Shown: in pieces, positions 53,976 through 63,916 of the stretch | How the letters are laid out: each line of letters begins with the position of its first letter | How positions within the stretch are numbered: the first letter of the stretch is position 1 | Source of the DNA: Kroppenstedtia guangzhouensis | GTDB taxonomy: Bacteria; Bacillota; Bacilli; Thermoactinomycetales; DSM-45169 | Reading direction: 5' to 3' | Assembly (NCBI RefSeq): GCF_014637345.1 | Contig: NZ_BMEX01000001.1 | Span: forward strand, 124,001 to 188,000 | DNA: 64,000 nt | Notes under the pieces: model-generated | Databases searched by the model: none | The model's input: only the letters and a program-made list of their open reading frames with translations | Told to the model about the DNA's origin: nothing | Translations under genes and position numbers: made by a program

Positions 53976-55262
53976 ATGATCGTGAGAAAATCATCCCGTG
54001 GGATGATCCTGTTGATTTGCCTGGCATTGGTCTGGATGACAGCGGCTTGCGGCGGGCAGTCCGACGGAGAGGGAGCCGGGGAACGCAAACAGGTGGAAAT
54101 TTTCAGCTGGTGGACGGGGGCCGGTGAAGAAGCGGGTCTGAAGGCGCTGATCCAATTGTTTGAAGAGAAGAACCCGGACATCCAAGTCAAAAATGCGGCG
54201 GTGGCCGGAGGGGCAGGCACCAATGCCAAGGCGACCCTGGCCACCCGTATGCAAGGGGATGATCCACCGGACACCTTTCAGGTTCATGGAGGCTCGGAAC
54301 TGAATGACAGCTGGGTGGCGGCGGGGAAGATGGAACCGCTGAACGAACTTTACAAAGAACAGGGATGGATGGATAAGTTCCCGGAAGAGCTGATCGACAT
54401 GGTCAGCAAGGATGGGAAGATCTACTCGGTTCCGGTCAATATACACCGAGGAAATGTTCTCTGGTACAACGCAAAAATCTTTGATGAAAACGGGATCGAA
54501 CCTCCAACGAGTTTTGATGATTTTTTCAAGGCGGCTGAGAAACTGAAAAAGAAAGGAGTCGTTCCCCTTGCCCTCGGTGACAAGGAACCTTGGGGAGCCA
54601 CCCATCTTTTGGAGACGGTTTTGCTCGGGAAGCTGGGTCCGGAGGACTACGGAAAGTTGTGGACGGGGAAACTCTCCTTCGAAAATCCGAAGGTAAAAGA
54701 AGCATTGAAAACCTACAAGAAGATGCTGACCTACACCAATAAGGACCACGCCGCCAGGAACTGGCAGGACGCCGCCCAGATGGTGGCCAAAGGGGAGGCC
54801 GCGATGAATGTGATGGGCGACTGGGCCAAGGGATACTTCACCACTGATCTCAAATTGAAGCCGGGAAAAGACTTCGGTTGGACTGCAACCCCGGGCACCG
54901 AAAGCAGCTTCATGGTGATCACCGACACCTTCGGTCTTCCCAAAGGGGCCAAACATCCGGAAGCGACACAAGAGTGGCTCCGGGTGTTGGGTTCGGCGGA
55001 AGGACAGGATGTATTCAACCCCTTGAAGGGATCGATTCCGGCCCGGGTGGATGCCGATGTAAGCAAATATGATGAATATGGAAAAGAGGCGATCAAGCAG
55101 TTCAAAGATTCAAAATTGGCACCTAGTTTGGCCCATGGCTCCGCCGCTCCGGAAGGTTTTGTGACCGAGGCGGATCAGGCGGTTAACACCTTTGTCACCC
55201 AAGGGGATGTGGACCGACTGGCTCAGACATTGAAAGAGACACTGGAACAAGCAAATCGGTAA
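53976..55262 (+). CDS. sugar ABC transporter substrate-binding lipoprotein
   Basis: A family-1 extracellular solute-binding protein. The signal ends in a lipobox (LALVWMTAACGG) whose cysteine is lipidated and processed by LspA. The mature part begins KQVEIFSWWTGAGEEAGLKA and has the conserved LATRMQGDDPPDTFQVHGG and the C-terminal KGSIPARVDADVSKYDEYGK. The class mostly binds oligosaccharides or monosaccharides. ATG 53976 or GTG 53982 may be used, both behind TTGGAGGAGG. Two permease genes follow, and gal genes precede, so galactose or a galactoside is a reasonable but unproved substrate. Confidence 0.9.
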   Translation: MIVRKSSRGMILLICLALVWMTAACGGQSDGEGAGERKQVEIFSWWTGAGEEAGLKALIQLFEEKNPDIQVKNAAVAGGAGTNAKATLATRMQGDDPPDTFQVHGGSELNDSWVAAGKMEPLNELYKEQGWMDKFPEELIDMVSKDGKIYSVPVNIHRGNVLWYNAKIFDENGIEPPTSFDDFFKAAEKLKKKGVVPLALGDKEPWGATHLLETVLLGKLGPEDYGKLWTGKLSFENPKVKEALKTYKKMLTYTNKDHAARNWQDAAQMVAKGEAAMNVMGDWAKGYFTTDLKLKPGKDFGWTATPGTESSFMVITDTFGLPKGAKHPEATQEWLRVLGSAEGQDVFNPLKGSIPARVDADVSKYDEYGKEAIKQFKDSKLAPSLAHGSAAPEGFVTEADQAVNTFVTQGDVDRLAQTLKETLEQANR

Positions 55263-55313
55263 TATCCTATCCGGGCGGCGGCACGCCGCCTTTCTTCAAG
55301 GAGGGGTCGATGA

Positions 55314-56294
55314 GTGGAGCCGCTTCGACCGGCGCACAAAACTGATGACCGTCCGGGCACTTCCGTCCAGACACGAACAAGGATCGATGACAGATGGATG
55401 GGTTTCTTTTTGCTTATTCCATCCCTTTTGGCGATCGCTGTGTTTGTTTACGGGTTTATCGGGTGGACGGGCTATGTTTCCTTCTCCGACTGGAATTCCT
55501 TGATTCCCCGCATGAACTGGGTCGGCTTCGAAAACTATCGATCGTTGTTCCAGGATTTTCGGTTTCAGTCCGATCTGAGAAACACCTTGGTGTTCACCGT
55601 CCTCTTCATCTCGGTCTGTCTTGTGACAGGCTTGATCCTTGCTGTTCTGCTGGATCGAAAACTGAAGGGGGAACATCTTTTTCGCAATATTTTCATCTTC
55701 CCGATGGCCCTCTCTTTCATTGTCACCGGGGTGGTCTGGCAATGGATCTTCAACCCCTCCACAGGGGTGAACCTCTTTTTGAACAAGCTGGGGTTAGAAG
55801 AGCCGCCGGTCTGGTATGTGGATACCCGGATCATTCCCGGGGTGGAGTGGGGACAGATCCAATTCGGCATTCCCCTGGCTCTGGTTGCGGTGGTGATCGC
55901 CGCAGTCTGGCAGTTGTCCGGTTTTACGATGGCGATGTATCTCGCCGGATTGCGGGGGATTCCCGACGAGATCCGGGAAGCGGCCCGGGTGGACGGGGCC
56001 GGGGAGTGGCAGGTGTTCAGAAAGGTGATTCTTCCTCTCCTCCGGCCGATCACTCTTAGCGTCATCATTATCCTGGGTCATATTTCCCTCAAAATTTTTG
56101 ACCTGGTGATGGCGATGACCGGTCCGGGGGCCAACTTTGTGACCGATGTTCCCGGTGTCTACATGTTTGAGACCACCTTCCGGGGCAATCACTATGCCCA
56201 GGGGGCGGCCATTGCGATCTTGATGTTGATGATGGTGTCGGTTCTCATCATCCCGTACCTGGTCTCCTCCATGAGAAAGGAGGCGGACAGATGA
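55314..56294 (+). CDS. sugar ABC transporter permease (MalF-type)
   Basis: A 326-residue CUT1-family permease with six membrane helices. The cytoplasmic EAA loop, which contacts the ATPase, reads [20 protein letters not shown] and [17 protein letters not shown]. The N-terminal 30 residues are polar. The start is GTG 55314, 7 nt after AAGGAGGGG; an ATG four bases earlier is out of frame. It overlaps the second permease by ATGA. The operon has no ATP-binding subunit; such importers commonly use a shared MsmX-type ATPase encoded elsewhere. Confidence 0.92.
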   Translation: MEPLRPAHKTDDRPGTSVQTRTRIDDRWMGFFLLIPSLLAIAVFVYGFIGWTGYVSFSDWNSLIPRMNWVGFENYRSLFQDFRFQSDLRNTLVFTVLFISVCLVTGLILAVLLDRKLKGEHLFRNIFIFPMALSFIVTGVVWQWIFNPSTGVNLFLNKLGLEEPPVWYVDTRIIPGVEWGQIQFGIPLALVAVVIAAVWQLSGFTMAMYLAGLRGIPDEIREAARVDGAGEWQVFRKVILPLLRPITLSVIIILGHISLKIFDLVMAMTGPGANFVTDVPGVYMFETTFRGNHYAQGAAIAILMLMMVSVLIIPYLVSSMRKEADR

Positions 56295-57109
56295 AGCTCA
56301 AACCGGGCCGAATCGTCACCTATCTTTTGCTCATCCTGGCAGCAATCTTCTTTCTGACTCCAGTGTTTGTGATGATAGTGACCAGTTTTAAGGAGGTGGA
56401 GGAGGCTACTCTGGATCGGATGTGGGAGCTGCCCTCTTCCCTGAATTGGGAGAGTTACGCCATCGCCTGGGAGAAGCTGTCGCCTCATTTGATGAACAGT
56501 CTCTACTTGGCCCTTCCCGCCACCTTCTTGTCCGCGCTGTTGGGTTCCATCAACGGTTATGTCCTCTCCAAATGGCGGTTCAGAGGGTCGGATCTCCTGT
56601 TCACCCTCATCTTGTTCGGTATGTTCATCCCCTATCAGAGTATCCTGATCCCGATGATCCGTTTTCTTCAGGAGATTCAGTTGTACAATTCGATTCCGGG
56701 CTTGATCTTTGTCCATGTGGTCTACGGAATCCCGGTCACCACTCTGATCTTCCGCAACTTTTACGCCGGAATTCCCGATGAGATCCTGGAGGCGGCCCAA
56801 ATCGACGGAAACGGCATCTTGGGCATCTATCGGCGAATCATCCTGCCTCTGTCCATTCCGGGCTTTGTGGTGGTGGGCATCTGGCAGTTCACCCAGGTGT
56901 GGAATGAGTTCCTGTTTGCCGTCACCCTGACGACCACTTCCCAACATCCGGTGATGGTGGCGTTGCAAAATCTGTCCGGCAGCCAGATCGTCCAGTGGAA
57001 CATCCAGATGGCGGGAGCCCTCCTGGCGGCACTGCCCACCCTGCTCATCTATGTATTGCTGGGCCGTTACTTTATCCGGGGACTGTTGGCCGGGTCTTTG
57101 AAAGGTTGA
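56291..57109 (+). CDS. sugar ABC transporter permease (MalG-type)
   Basis: A 272-residue CUT1 permease with six helices. The EAA loop is [20 protein letters not shown] and [16 protein letters not shown]. The ending [15 protein letters not shown] is typical, so the protein is full length. The last 280 bp of this gene (from 56826) occur again in damaged form at 57707-57970, beyond a DUF1648 gene. A strong terminator follows at 57129. Confidence 0.92.
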   Translation: MKLKPGRIVTYLLLILAAIFFLTPVFVMIVTSFKEVEEATLDRMWELPSSLNWESYAIAWEKLSPHLMNSLYLALPATFLSALLGSINGYVLSKWRFRGSDLLFTLILFGMFIPYQSILIPMIRFLQEIQLYNSIPGLIFVHVVYGIPVTTLIFRNFYAGIPDEILEAAQIDGNGILGIYRRIILPLSIPGFVVVGIWQFTQVWNEFLFAVTLTTTSQHPVMVALQNLSGSQIVQWNIQMAGALLAALPTLLIYVLLGRYFIRGLLAGSLKG

Positions 57110-57128
57110 ATGTGGGGATGGGATAATT

Positions 57129-57170
57129 AACTCTCTTCAAACCACGGACTTATGTGGTTTGAAGAGAGTT
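57129..57170. terminator. strong terminator-like hairpin after the permease genes
   Basis: A perfect 17-bp inverted repeat: AACTCTCTTCAAACCAC, loop GGACTTAT, GTGGTTTGAAGAGAGTT. No long T run follows, so it may also mark the junction of the inserted segment. Confidence 0.65.
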
Positions 57171-57192
57171 ATAATCAAGAAAGGGGATTTCC

Positions 57193-57690
57193 GTGTTTGA
57201 GGCTCCTAAGATCCACATCAAAAAAACGAAAATGGAATGGTTTCACGATATCCTTTGTATCTGTTTATTTGTTGGCATTCTACTTTATTTAGCCTACATG
57301 TGGCCGACTTTACCCGACCGTATCCCGATTCATTATGATTTACAAGAGCATGCCGATCGTTGGGGAAGTAAATGGTTTATATTACTATTGATTCTCCTTA
57401 ACGTTCTGATTTATCTCGGATTCACTTTCATCAGGAAGTATCCTCACAAGTTTAATTACCCCAGTCGTTTAACAAAAGAGAATGCAGAAAATTTTTATCG
57501 AAACGCAAATCTGACTATCAGTTGGGTGAAATTGGAAACAGTTATTTACTTCTCGGTATTAGGAAAAAACTTTATTGATTCGGCGGCGAACAAGTCTGAT
57601 TTTATGAATGTATACGGATTTTTGGTTTGGATTTGTGCCCTTGTTATTACTGTTGTCTACTTCCTTGTTCAACGGCGTCGCATTAAATGA
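57193..57690 (+). CDS. DUF1648 domain membrane protein
   Basis: A 165-residue protein with about four hydrophobic segments. The DUF1648 signature is clear: LPDRIPIHYDLQEHADRWGS, then FILLLILLNVLIYLGFTF. DUF1648 is the N-terminal domain of SdpI-type immunity and YhdL-like proteins; here the SdpI part is missing. Function is unknown. GTG 57193 follows AAAGGGG. The gene is clearly richer in A and T than the flanking genes and is bracketed by two copies of the permease 3' end, which suggests recent acquisition. Confidence 0.75.
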   Translation: MFEAPKIHIKKTKMEWFHDILCICLFVGILLYLAYMWPTLPDRIPIHYDLQEHADRWGSKWFILLLILLNVLIYLGFTFIRKYPHKFNYPSRLTKENAENFYRNANLTISWVKLETVIYFSVLGKNFIDSAANKSDFMNVYGFLVWICALVITVVYFLVQRRRIK

Positions 57691-57706
57691 TCCGGAATGA
57701 CCGGGG

Positions 57707-57970
57707 TCTATCGGCGAATCATCCTGCCTCTGTCCATTCCGGGCTTTGTGGTGGTGGGCATCTGGCAGTTCACCCAGGTGTGGAATGAGTTCCTGTTTGC
57801 CGTCACCCTGACGCCACTTCCCAACATCCGGTGATGGTGGCGTTGCAAAATCTGTCCAGTGGAACATCCAGATGGCAGGAGCCCTCCTGGCGGCACTGCC
57901 CACTCTTGCTCATCGATGTATTGTTGGGCCGTTACTTTATCCGGGGACTGTGGGCCGGGTCTTTGAAAGG
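57707..57970 (+). pseudogene. damaged duplicate of the 3' end of the MalG-type permease gene
   Basis: Aligns to 56826-57105 at high identity. Compared with the intact gene it lacks two bases in the TGACGACCACTT region (57811), lacks 14 bases around the NLSGSQI codons (57855), and has one extra base in the CCCACTCTTGCTC stretch (57905) plus a few substitutions. The frame is broken and the start is missing. The copy ends at GTCTTTGAAAGG and then continues into unrelated sequence leading to glpF. Confidence 0.9.
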
Positions 57971-58004
57971 ATCGGCCGGTGGAATTAAAGTTGAGCAGGA
58001 GGTC

Positions 58005-58053
58005 TTGCCTGGTGCCTTTTCTCGCAATATAATAAGAATTGAAAACGCTGTCA
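58005..58053 (+). promoter_or_regulatory. glpFK promoter with a perfect cre site
   Basis: TTGCCT (58005-58010), 17-bp spacer, TATAAT (58028-58033). The 14-mer TGAAAACGCTGTCA (58040-58053) matches the catabolite-responsive-element consensus TGWAANCGNTNWCA at every position and overlaps the expected transcription start. CcpA would block initiation when glucose is present. Confidence 0.8.
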
Positions 58054-58106
58054 TACGACCGGAGATACAGGAGAGGTCGTACCACACCGGCAAACGGGCC
58101 CTCAAA

Positions 58107-58140
58107 GGCTTGTGGACGGGTGAGGTGCGGCCTTTTTTGG
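58107..58140 (+). promoter_or_regulatory. possible GlpP-dependent attenuator in the glpF leader
   Basis: AAAGGC and GCCTTT arms around TTGTGGACGGGTGAGGTGCG, followed by a T run, lie between the promoter and glpF. In Bacillus GlpP with glycerol 3-phosphate allows readthrough of leader terminators of glpFK and glpD. A glpP gene is present downstream. Confidence 0.5.
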
Positions 58141-58193
58141 CTTTCTTCGCCGGTCAATCTGGCGGTGAAGGATGAAAAAGGGGGAGATGCCTT

Positions 58194-59018
58194 TTGGACA
58201 GAAACCTCAGGGGAGCATGTTTTTCTGAATTTGTCGGCACTTTCATCCTGATCTTTCTCGGTTGTGGAACCGTGGCCGGGCTGGTACTCAATCAGGTGGA
58301 ACTGGGGCAGTGGGAAGTCTCCTTGCTTTGGGGGTTGGCGGTCACCCTGGCCATCTATGTGACCGGGGCCGTCTCCGGCACCCATATCAATCCGGCGGTG
58401 ACAGTGACCATGGCTCTTTTTCGCGGGTTTCCCTGGAAAAACGTCATCCCATACATTGTCTCCCAGGTGGCGGGGGCCTTTGCGGGAGCGGCAGCGGTCT
58501 ACGGCCTGTACAGGGGAGCCTTCACCCAATGGGAGGAGACGGAACATGTGGTTCGGGGTTCAGCGGAAAGTGTGGAATCCGCCAGTATTTTTTCCACCTA
58601 TCCCGCTCCGTTTCTATCCAACTTTGACGCTTTTCTGGTGGAATTCGCCATCACCGCAATTTTGTTGATCGTGATCCTGGCTGTGGTGGACGACCGAAAT
58701 CCGCTCTTACCCGCTTTAAACAATCTGGGCCCCCTCGTCATCGGCCTGACGGTGGCCGTCATCGGGGGTTCCTTTGGGAGTTTGACCGGTTTTGCCCTCA
58801 ACCCGGCACGGGACTTCGGTCCGAAGCTGTTCGCCTGGATGGCGGGATGGGATTCGGTGGCTCTGCCCGCACCGTCGGGATATGTCTGGGTTCCGATCTT
58901 GGGGCCGATTCTGGGGGGATTGGCGGGAGCTTTGATCTACGATTTCATGGTCCGACGTTACCTGCAAGAGAAGGAGGAGCTCCCGGCGGGGCAGACTGGC
59001 AAGGGTGTGGATGCTTGA
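58194..59018 (+). CDS. glpF: glycerol uptake facilitator (aquaglyceroporin)
   Basis: A 274-residue MIP channel with six helices and two half-helices. The two NPA boxes are in GTHINPAVTVTMALF and TGFALNPARDFGPKL; the aspartate after the second box is typical of glycerol channels. The N-terminus RGACFSEFVGTFILIFLGCG is a family signature. Start TTG 58194 follows AAGGGGGAG at 7 nt; no ATG is available nearby. glpK follows after 117 bp on the same strand. Confidence 0.94.
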   Translation: MDRNLRGACFSEFVGTFILIFLGCGTVAGLVLNQVELGQWEVSLLWGLAVTLAIYVTGAVSGTHINPAVTVTMALFRGFPWKNVIPYIVSQVAGAFAGAAAVYGLYRGAFTQWEETEHVVRGSAESVESASIFSTYPAPFLSNFDAFLVEFAITAILLIVILAVVDDRNPLLPALNNLGPLVIGLTVAVIGGSFGSLTGFALNPARDFGPKLFAWMAGWDSVALPAPSGYVWVPILGPILGGLAGALIYDFMVRRYLQEKEELPAGQTGKGVDA

Positions 59019-59084
59019 GATGAATCGATGAAAGCCTTTTCCGAAGTTGGGTGATTCGTGATAAGGTGAGATGGGTGAGGATGA

Positions 59085-60644
<1,560 letters not shown>

Positions 60645-60732
60645 GGGTTTTCACCGCTCTCTAAATGGGGTAAACTGAATCATGAACAGATCATACAGTT
60701 GAACATCTCAGATTCGGGACCGGAGACCATAG

Positions 60733-60781
60733 GAGAGTCCCTCGCCAAGGTAAACGTTACCATCGGTGGGGACTCTTTTTG
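60733..60781 (+). promoter_or_regulatory. terminator/attenuator before glpP
   Basis: GAGTCCC and GGGGACTC arms followed by TTTTT, with an inner hairpin GGTAA-ACG-TTACC. GGTAAACGTTACCA (60749-60762) matches the cre consensus at 12 of 14 positions. It may end glpFK transcription, act as a GlpP-dependent attenuator of glpPD, or both. Confidence 0.55.
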
Positions 60782-60808
60782 CATTTTTCAGGGAGGGAGT
60801 CAGGGACG

Positions 60809-61390
60809 ATGGGATTTCAAGAGGGGATTCGGCGGCATCCGGTGATCGCCGCCGTCCGGAATGAAGAGGAATTGAAGAGGTTGGAGAATTCCAGGCCGCA
60901 AGTCTGTTTTCTTCTGTTTGGCGATATCAATACACTGCCTTCCATGGTGAGTCAGGTACGGAGGATGGGCAAACAAGTCTACCTCCATCTGGATCTGGCG
61001 CAAGGTTTCAGCAACGACCGGGCCGCTCTGAAATATATTCACAAGGAAATCAAACCGGACGGGGTGGTGTCCACACGGACCCATCTGGTTCGCAACGCCA
61101 GAGAAGAGGGGTTGTTCGTGATCCAACGTCTCTTTATCCCGGATACGATGTCGGTGGAGACGGGAAAACATTTGTTGAAGCAATCCAAAGCGGATGCGGT
61201 GGAAGTGATGCCGGGAATTGTTCCCGACTGGGTCTACGATGAACTCCGTCGAAAACGGGATCTTCCCATCGTGGCCGGGGGGTTGCTGCGGCAGGCCGGG
61301 GATGTGATCCAGGCCCTCCAAAACGGCGCCAGCGCCGTCTCGGTCAGTGGGGGGGATCTTTGGAACCTGGATATTCAGATGAAATCATAA
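60809..61390 (+). CDS. glpP: glycerol-3-phosphate responsive antiterminator GlpP
   Basis: A 193-residue GlpP-family protein. In Bacillus it binds glycerol 3-phosphate and then acts on leader RNA of the glp genes to allow readthrough and stabilise mRNA. The sequence is typical: RRHPVIAAVRNEEELKRLEN, FLLFGDINTLPSMVSQVRR, LHLDLAQGFSNDRAALKYIH, IKPDGVVSTRTHLVRNA, AVEVMPGIVP and IVAGGLLRQAGDVIQALQNG. I chose ATG 60809 behind AGGGAGGG. It lies between glpK and glpD, whereas in Bacillus glpP stands before glpF. Confidence 0.93.
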   Translation: MGFQEGIRRHPVIAAVRNEEELKRLENSRPQVCFLLFGDINTLPSMVSQVRRMGKQVYLHLDLAQGFSNDRAALKYIHKEIKPDGVVSTRTHLVRNAREEGLFVIQRLFIPDTMSVETGKHLLKQSKADAVEVMPGIVPDWVYDELRRKRDLPIVAGGLLRQAGDVIQALQNGASAVSVSGGDLWNLDIQMKS

Positions 61391-61404
61391 GGGGGATCAG
61401 ATCT

Positions 61405-63045
61405 ATGTCATTTTCCGCTCACCACCGGAAGCGCCTGCTGGAGGAGATGCAGGCCGAACCGCTGGATCTCTTGGTGATCGGTGGCGGAATCACCGGAGCG
61501 GGAATCGCTTGGGATGCAGCATCCCGCGGTCTTTCTGTCGGCCTCGTGGAAAAGGGGGATTACGCTGGAGGCACCAGCAGTCGCTCGACCAAATTGATTC
61601 ACGGAGGGTTGCGTTATCTGAAACAGCTGGAGATCCAATTGGTGAAAGAGGTGGGGAGGGAGCGCGCCCTTCTGTATGAACGGGCCCCCCATCTCGTCCT
61701 GCCCCGTCCGATGATGCTTCCGATTTATAAAGGGGGCACTTATGGAAAGTTAACCTCTTCCATCGGTCTCTGGCTGTATGATCGATTGGCGGGGGTCAAA
61801 AGAGAGGAGCGGCGCCGGATGCTCTCCCGGGAGGAGACCCTGGAGCGGGAGCCGCTGTTGAGGGAAAAAGGATTGAAAGGTTCGGGGCTTTACGTGGAGT
61901 ACCGTACCGATGATGCCCGCCTCACCTTGGAAGTGATGAAGACCGCTTTTTCCCTCGGGGCGAAAACGGTCAACTACGCTGAAGCGGAATCCTTTGTCTA
62001 TGACGGGGACAGGATGACGGGGGCCCGGGTTCGTGATCGTGTCACGGGAGAGATCTACCGGATCGGTGCCCGGGAGGTGGTGAACGCCGCCGGCCCCTGG
62101 GTGGATGAGCTGCGCAAACAGGACGGTTCCTTGAAGGGAAAACGCTTGCATCTGACGAAGGGGATTCACTTGGTGGTGTCCCATGAGTGCTTGCCCTTGG
62201 GGCAACCGATCTACTTTGATGTGCCCGATGGCCGCATGATTTTTGCCATTCCCAGAGGGAGGATCACCTATATTGGAACGACGGACACCGATTACGATGG
62301 CCCGATCGATTCTCCAAAGTTGACCCCGCAGGATCGGGACTACCTTTTGGAGGGGGTCAACCATATCTTCCCCAGGGCCGGTCTGACACCGGAAGATGTG
62401 GAATCCGGTTGGGCGGGTCTCCGTCCTCTCATCCATGAAGAAGGAAAAAGCCCCTCCGAGTTGTCCAGGAAGGATGAGATCTTTCAATCGCCCACCGGAC
62501 TGATCACCATCGCCGGGGGAAAATTGACCGGATTCCGCAAGATGGCGGAAAGGGTGGTGGATCTGGTGTGCCGTCGTTTGGAAAGGAAGGGACGGATCCC
62601 CTTCACCCCTTGCCGCACCGACCGTCTCTCCATCCTGGGTGGGGGTGATTTGGGCGGAGATGGATTTATCCATTTTCGGAAAGAATGGATGGAAAAGCTG
62701 AAAAAAGGGCATGTGACCGAAGAGCGGGCCAATCAGCTGATCCATCTTTACGGCACCCAGTTGGAACAGGTGTGGGAACGTGCTGAATACTCGGCTGAAA
62801 ATCTGTTGATGGCCCAGTTGGAACATGCTGTCGAGGAGGAAATGGCAGTCACCCCAAGCGACTTTCTCATCCGACGAACAGGGGATCTTTATTTTCACCG
62901 CCAGCTGGCGGAGGCGGAAGCCCCCATGGTCTTGGATTACATGGCCGGGAAATTCAATTGGGATGAAAAGGAGCGTGAGGAACAGGAAGAGCGGGTACGG
63001 AAAGAGATGGAACGAACCCGACCTCAGCCCGTTGCTGTCGAATAA
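61405..63045 (+). CDS. glpD: glycerol-3-phosphate dehydrogenase (aerobic, FAD-dependent)
   Basis: Membrane-associated flavoprotein that oxidises glycerol 3-phosphate to DHAP and feeds electrons to quinone. The 546-residue protein has the FAD motif LLVIGGGITGAGIAWDAASR, TSSRSTKLIHGGLRYLKQLE, the EPLLREKGLKGSGLYVEYRT segment, RLHLTKGIHLVVSHECLP, RGRITYIGTTDTDYDGPIDS and TIAGGKLTGFRKMAERVVDL. A C-terminal helical domain follows. ATG 61405 follows AAGGGGGATC, 14 bp after glpP, so the two share a transcript. A terminator ends the cluster. Confidence 0.96.
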   Translation: MSFSAHHRKRLLEEMQAEPLDLLVIGGGITGAGIAWDAASRGLSVGLVEKGDYAGGTSSRSTKLIHGGLRYLKQLEIQLVKEVGRERALLYERAPHLVLPRPMMLPIYKGGTYGKLTSSIGLWLYDRLAGVKREERRRMLSREETLEREPLLREKGLKGSGLYVEYRTDDARLTLEVMKTAFSLGAKTVNYAEAESFVYDGDRMTGARVRDRVTGEIYRIGAREVVNAAGPWVDELRKQDGSLKGKRLHLTKGIHLVVSHECLPLGQPIYFDVPDGRMIFAIPRGRITYIGTTDTDYDGPIDSPKLTPQDRDYLLEGVNHIFPRAGLTPEDVESGWAGLRPLIHEEGKSPSELSRKDEIFQSPTGLITIAGGKLTGFRKMAERVVDLVCRRLERKGRIPFTPCRTDRLSILGGGDLGGDGFIHFRKEWMEKLKKGHVTEERANQLIHLYGTQLEQVWERAEYSAENLLMAQLEHAVEEEMAVTPSDFLIRRTGDLYFHRQLAEAEAPMVLDYMAGKFNWDEKEREEQEERVRKEMERTRPQPVAVE

Positions 63046-63047
63046 AA

Positions 63048-63088
63048 AAACCAGGCCCCGGGGCACATCACTCCGGGGCCTGGTTTTT
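63048..63088. terminator. bidirectional terminator after glpD
   Basis: AAAACCAGGCCCCGG and CCGGGGCCTGGTTTTT flank GGCACATCACT. It also serves the convergent DUF3817 gene. Confidence 0.9.
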
Positions 63089-63096
63089 GATGGAAG

Positions 63097-63408
63097 TCAC
63101 CATTTCCGATCCCGTCTCAATCGCGCATCAAAGATGAAGGGACCAAAGGGAAGGAGCGAGGCGATCAAGGCTCCCGTCACCCGTTTGAGTGACCAACCAT
63201 CAGCAAAGGTGACCTGGGCGACGGCGGCGATATAAAGAACAAACAGGACACCATGGATCCAACCGACAAGGGTGACCGCCATCGGGAGGTCGGCGAAGTA
63301 TTTTAACGGCATAGCAATCCCGAGAAGAATAAGGAAGGAAAGTCCTTCGATTAGGCTGACTATACGAAAACGGCTCAGGGGCGTGTTTAACAACGGATGC
63401 ACCTCCAT
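63097..63408 (-). CDS. DUF3817 domain membrane protein
   Basis: A protein of about 100 residues with three hydrophobic segments. The DUF3817 pattern is visible: LSRFRIVSLIEGLSFLILLG, MPLKYFADLP, VGWIHGVLFVLYIAAVAQVT and the final LLPFGPFIFDARLRRD. The family is widespread and its function unknown. The frame opens at ATG 63408, but GGAGGTG lies inside it at 63401-63407 on the minus strand, so TTG 63393 (giving MLNTPLSRFR) may be the true start. Confidence 0.8.
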   Translation of the reverse strand: MEVHPLLNTPLSRFRIVSLIEGLSFLILLGIAMPLKYFADLPMAVTLVGWIHGVLFVLYIAAVAQVTFADGWSLKRVTGALIASLLPFGPFIFDARLRRDRKW

Positions 63409-63878
63409 TGATTTTACAGACTTCCCCTATTGAAACACAGAACGCAATCCAAATGGGATTCTTTCTTGAAAATACAGCGACGATTCAATAGGCACCTCAG
63501 GCCTTGTGGCACGGATTGCAAACGGTTGTTAAACTGTCACTTTGCACAATAGCAGATAAGAGAAGGTTTTAATAGAAGGGAGCCACATCACCGGTAAATG
63601 CTGCGATCAAAAAGTCGGGAAAAACTTGTTCACCTAGGCGATGAAACGGGTTTACAGTTATTCCCGTAAGTAAAATTCCCATTGACACGATAGATCGCTT
63701 CGTTCTTCTTGCAAGTTGATCGTACCTGACAAAGGAATGTTGAACTGAACTATCGATATGACGAGAATCTCCGGGAAATAATAGAAGAAATCATAGCCAC
63801 GGGTCTTTCAGCTGCATTTCTTCCACCATCCATACTTGATTGAAGGGCCCAGCAGGGATCGGGACCTTCCGCCTTTAC
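63409..63878. other. intergenic region without a recognised gene
   Basis: About 470 bp. One coding-like but startless stretch of about 35 codons lies at 63731-63841 on the plus strand (contains NYRYDENLREIIEEIIATGL) and ends at a TGA; it has no ribosome site. The rest shows no genes, repeats or RNA features that I can support. Confidence 0.4.
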
Positions 63879-63907
63879 TTGAGGCGCTTCCCCAAATCCA
63901 TTAAAAT
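63879..63907 (+). promoter_or_regulatory. promoter of the YicC-family gene
   Basis: TTGAGG (63879-63884), 17-bp spacer, TAAAAT (63902-63907), just before the gene start. Confidence 0.55.
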
Positions 63908-63916
63908 GGGTTCATG

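Noticed and set aside
63731-63841. Coding-like stretch before the YicC-family gene
   Set aside because: No start codon or ribosome site, only about 35 codons, and no family recognised; mentioned only as part of the intergenic region.
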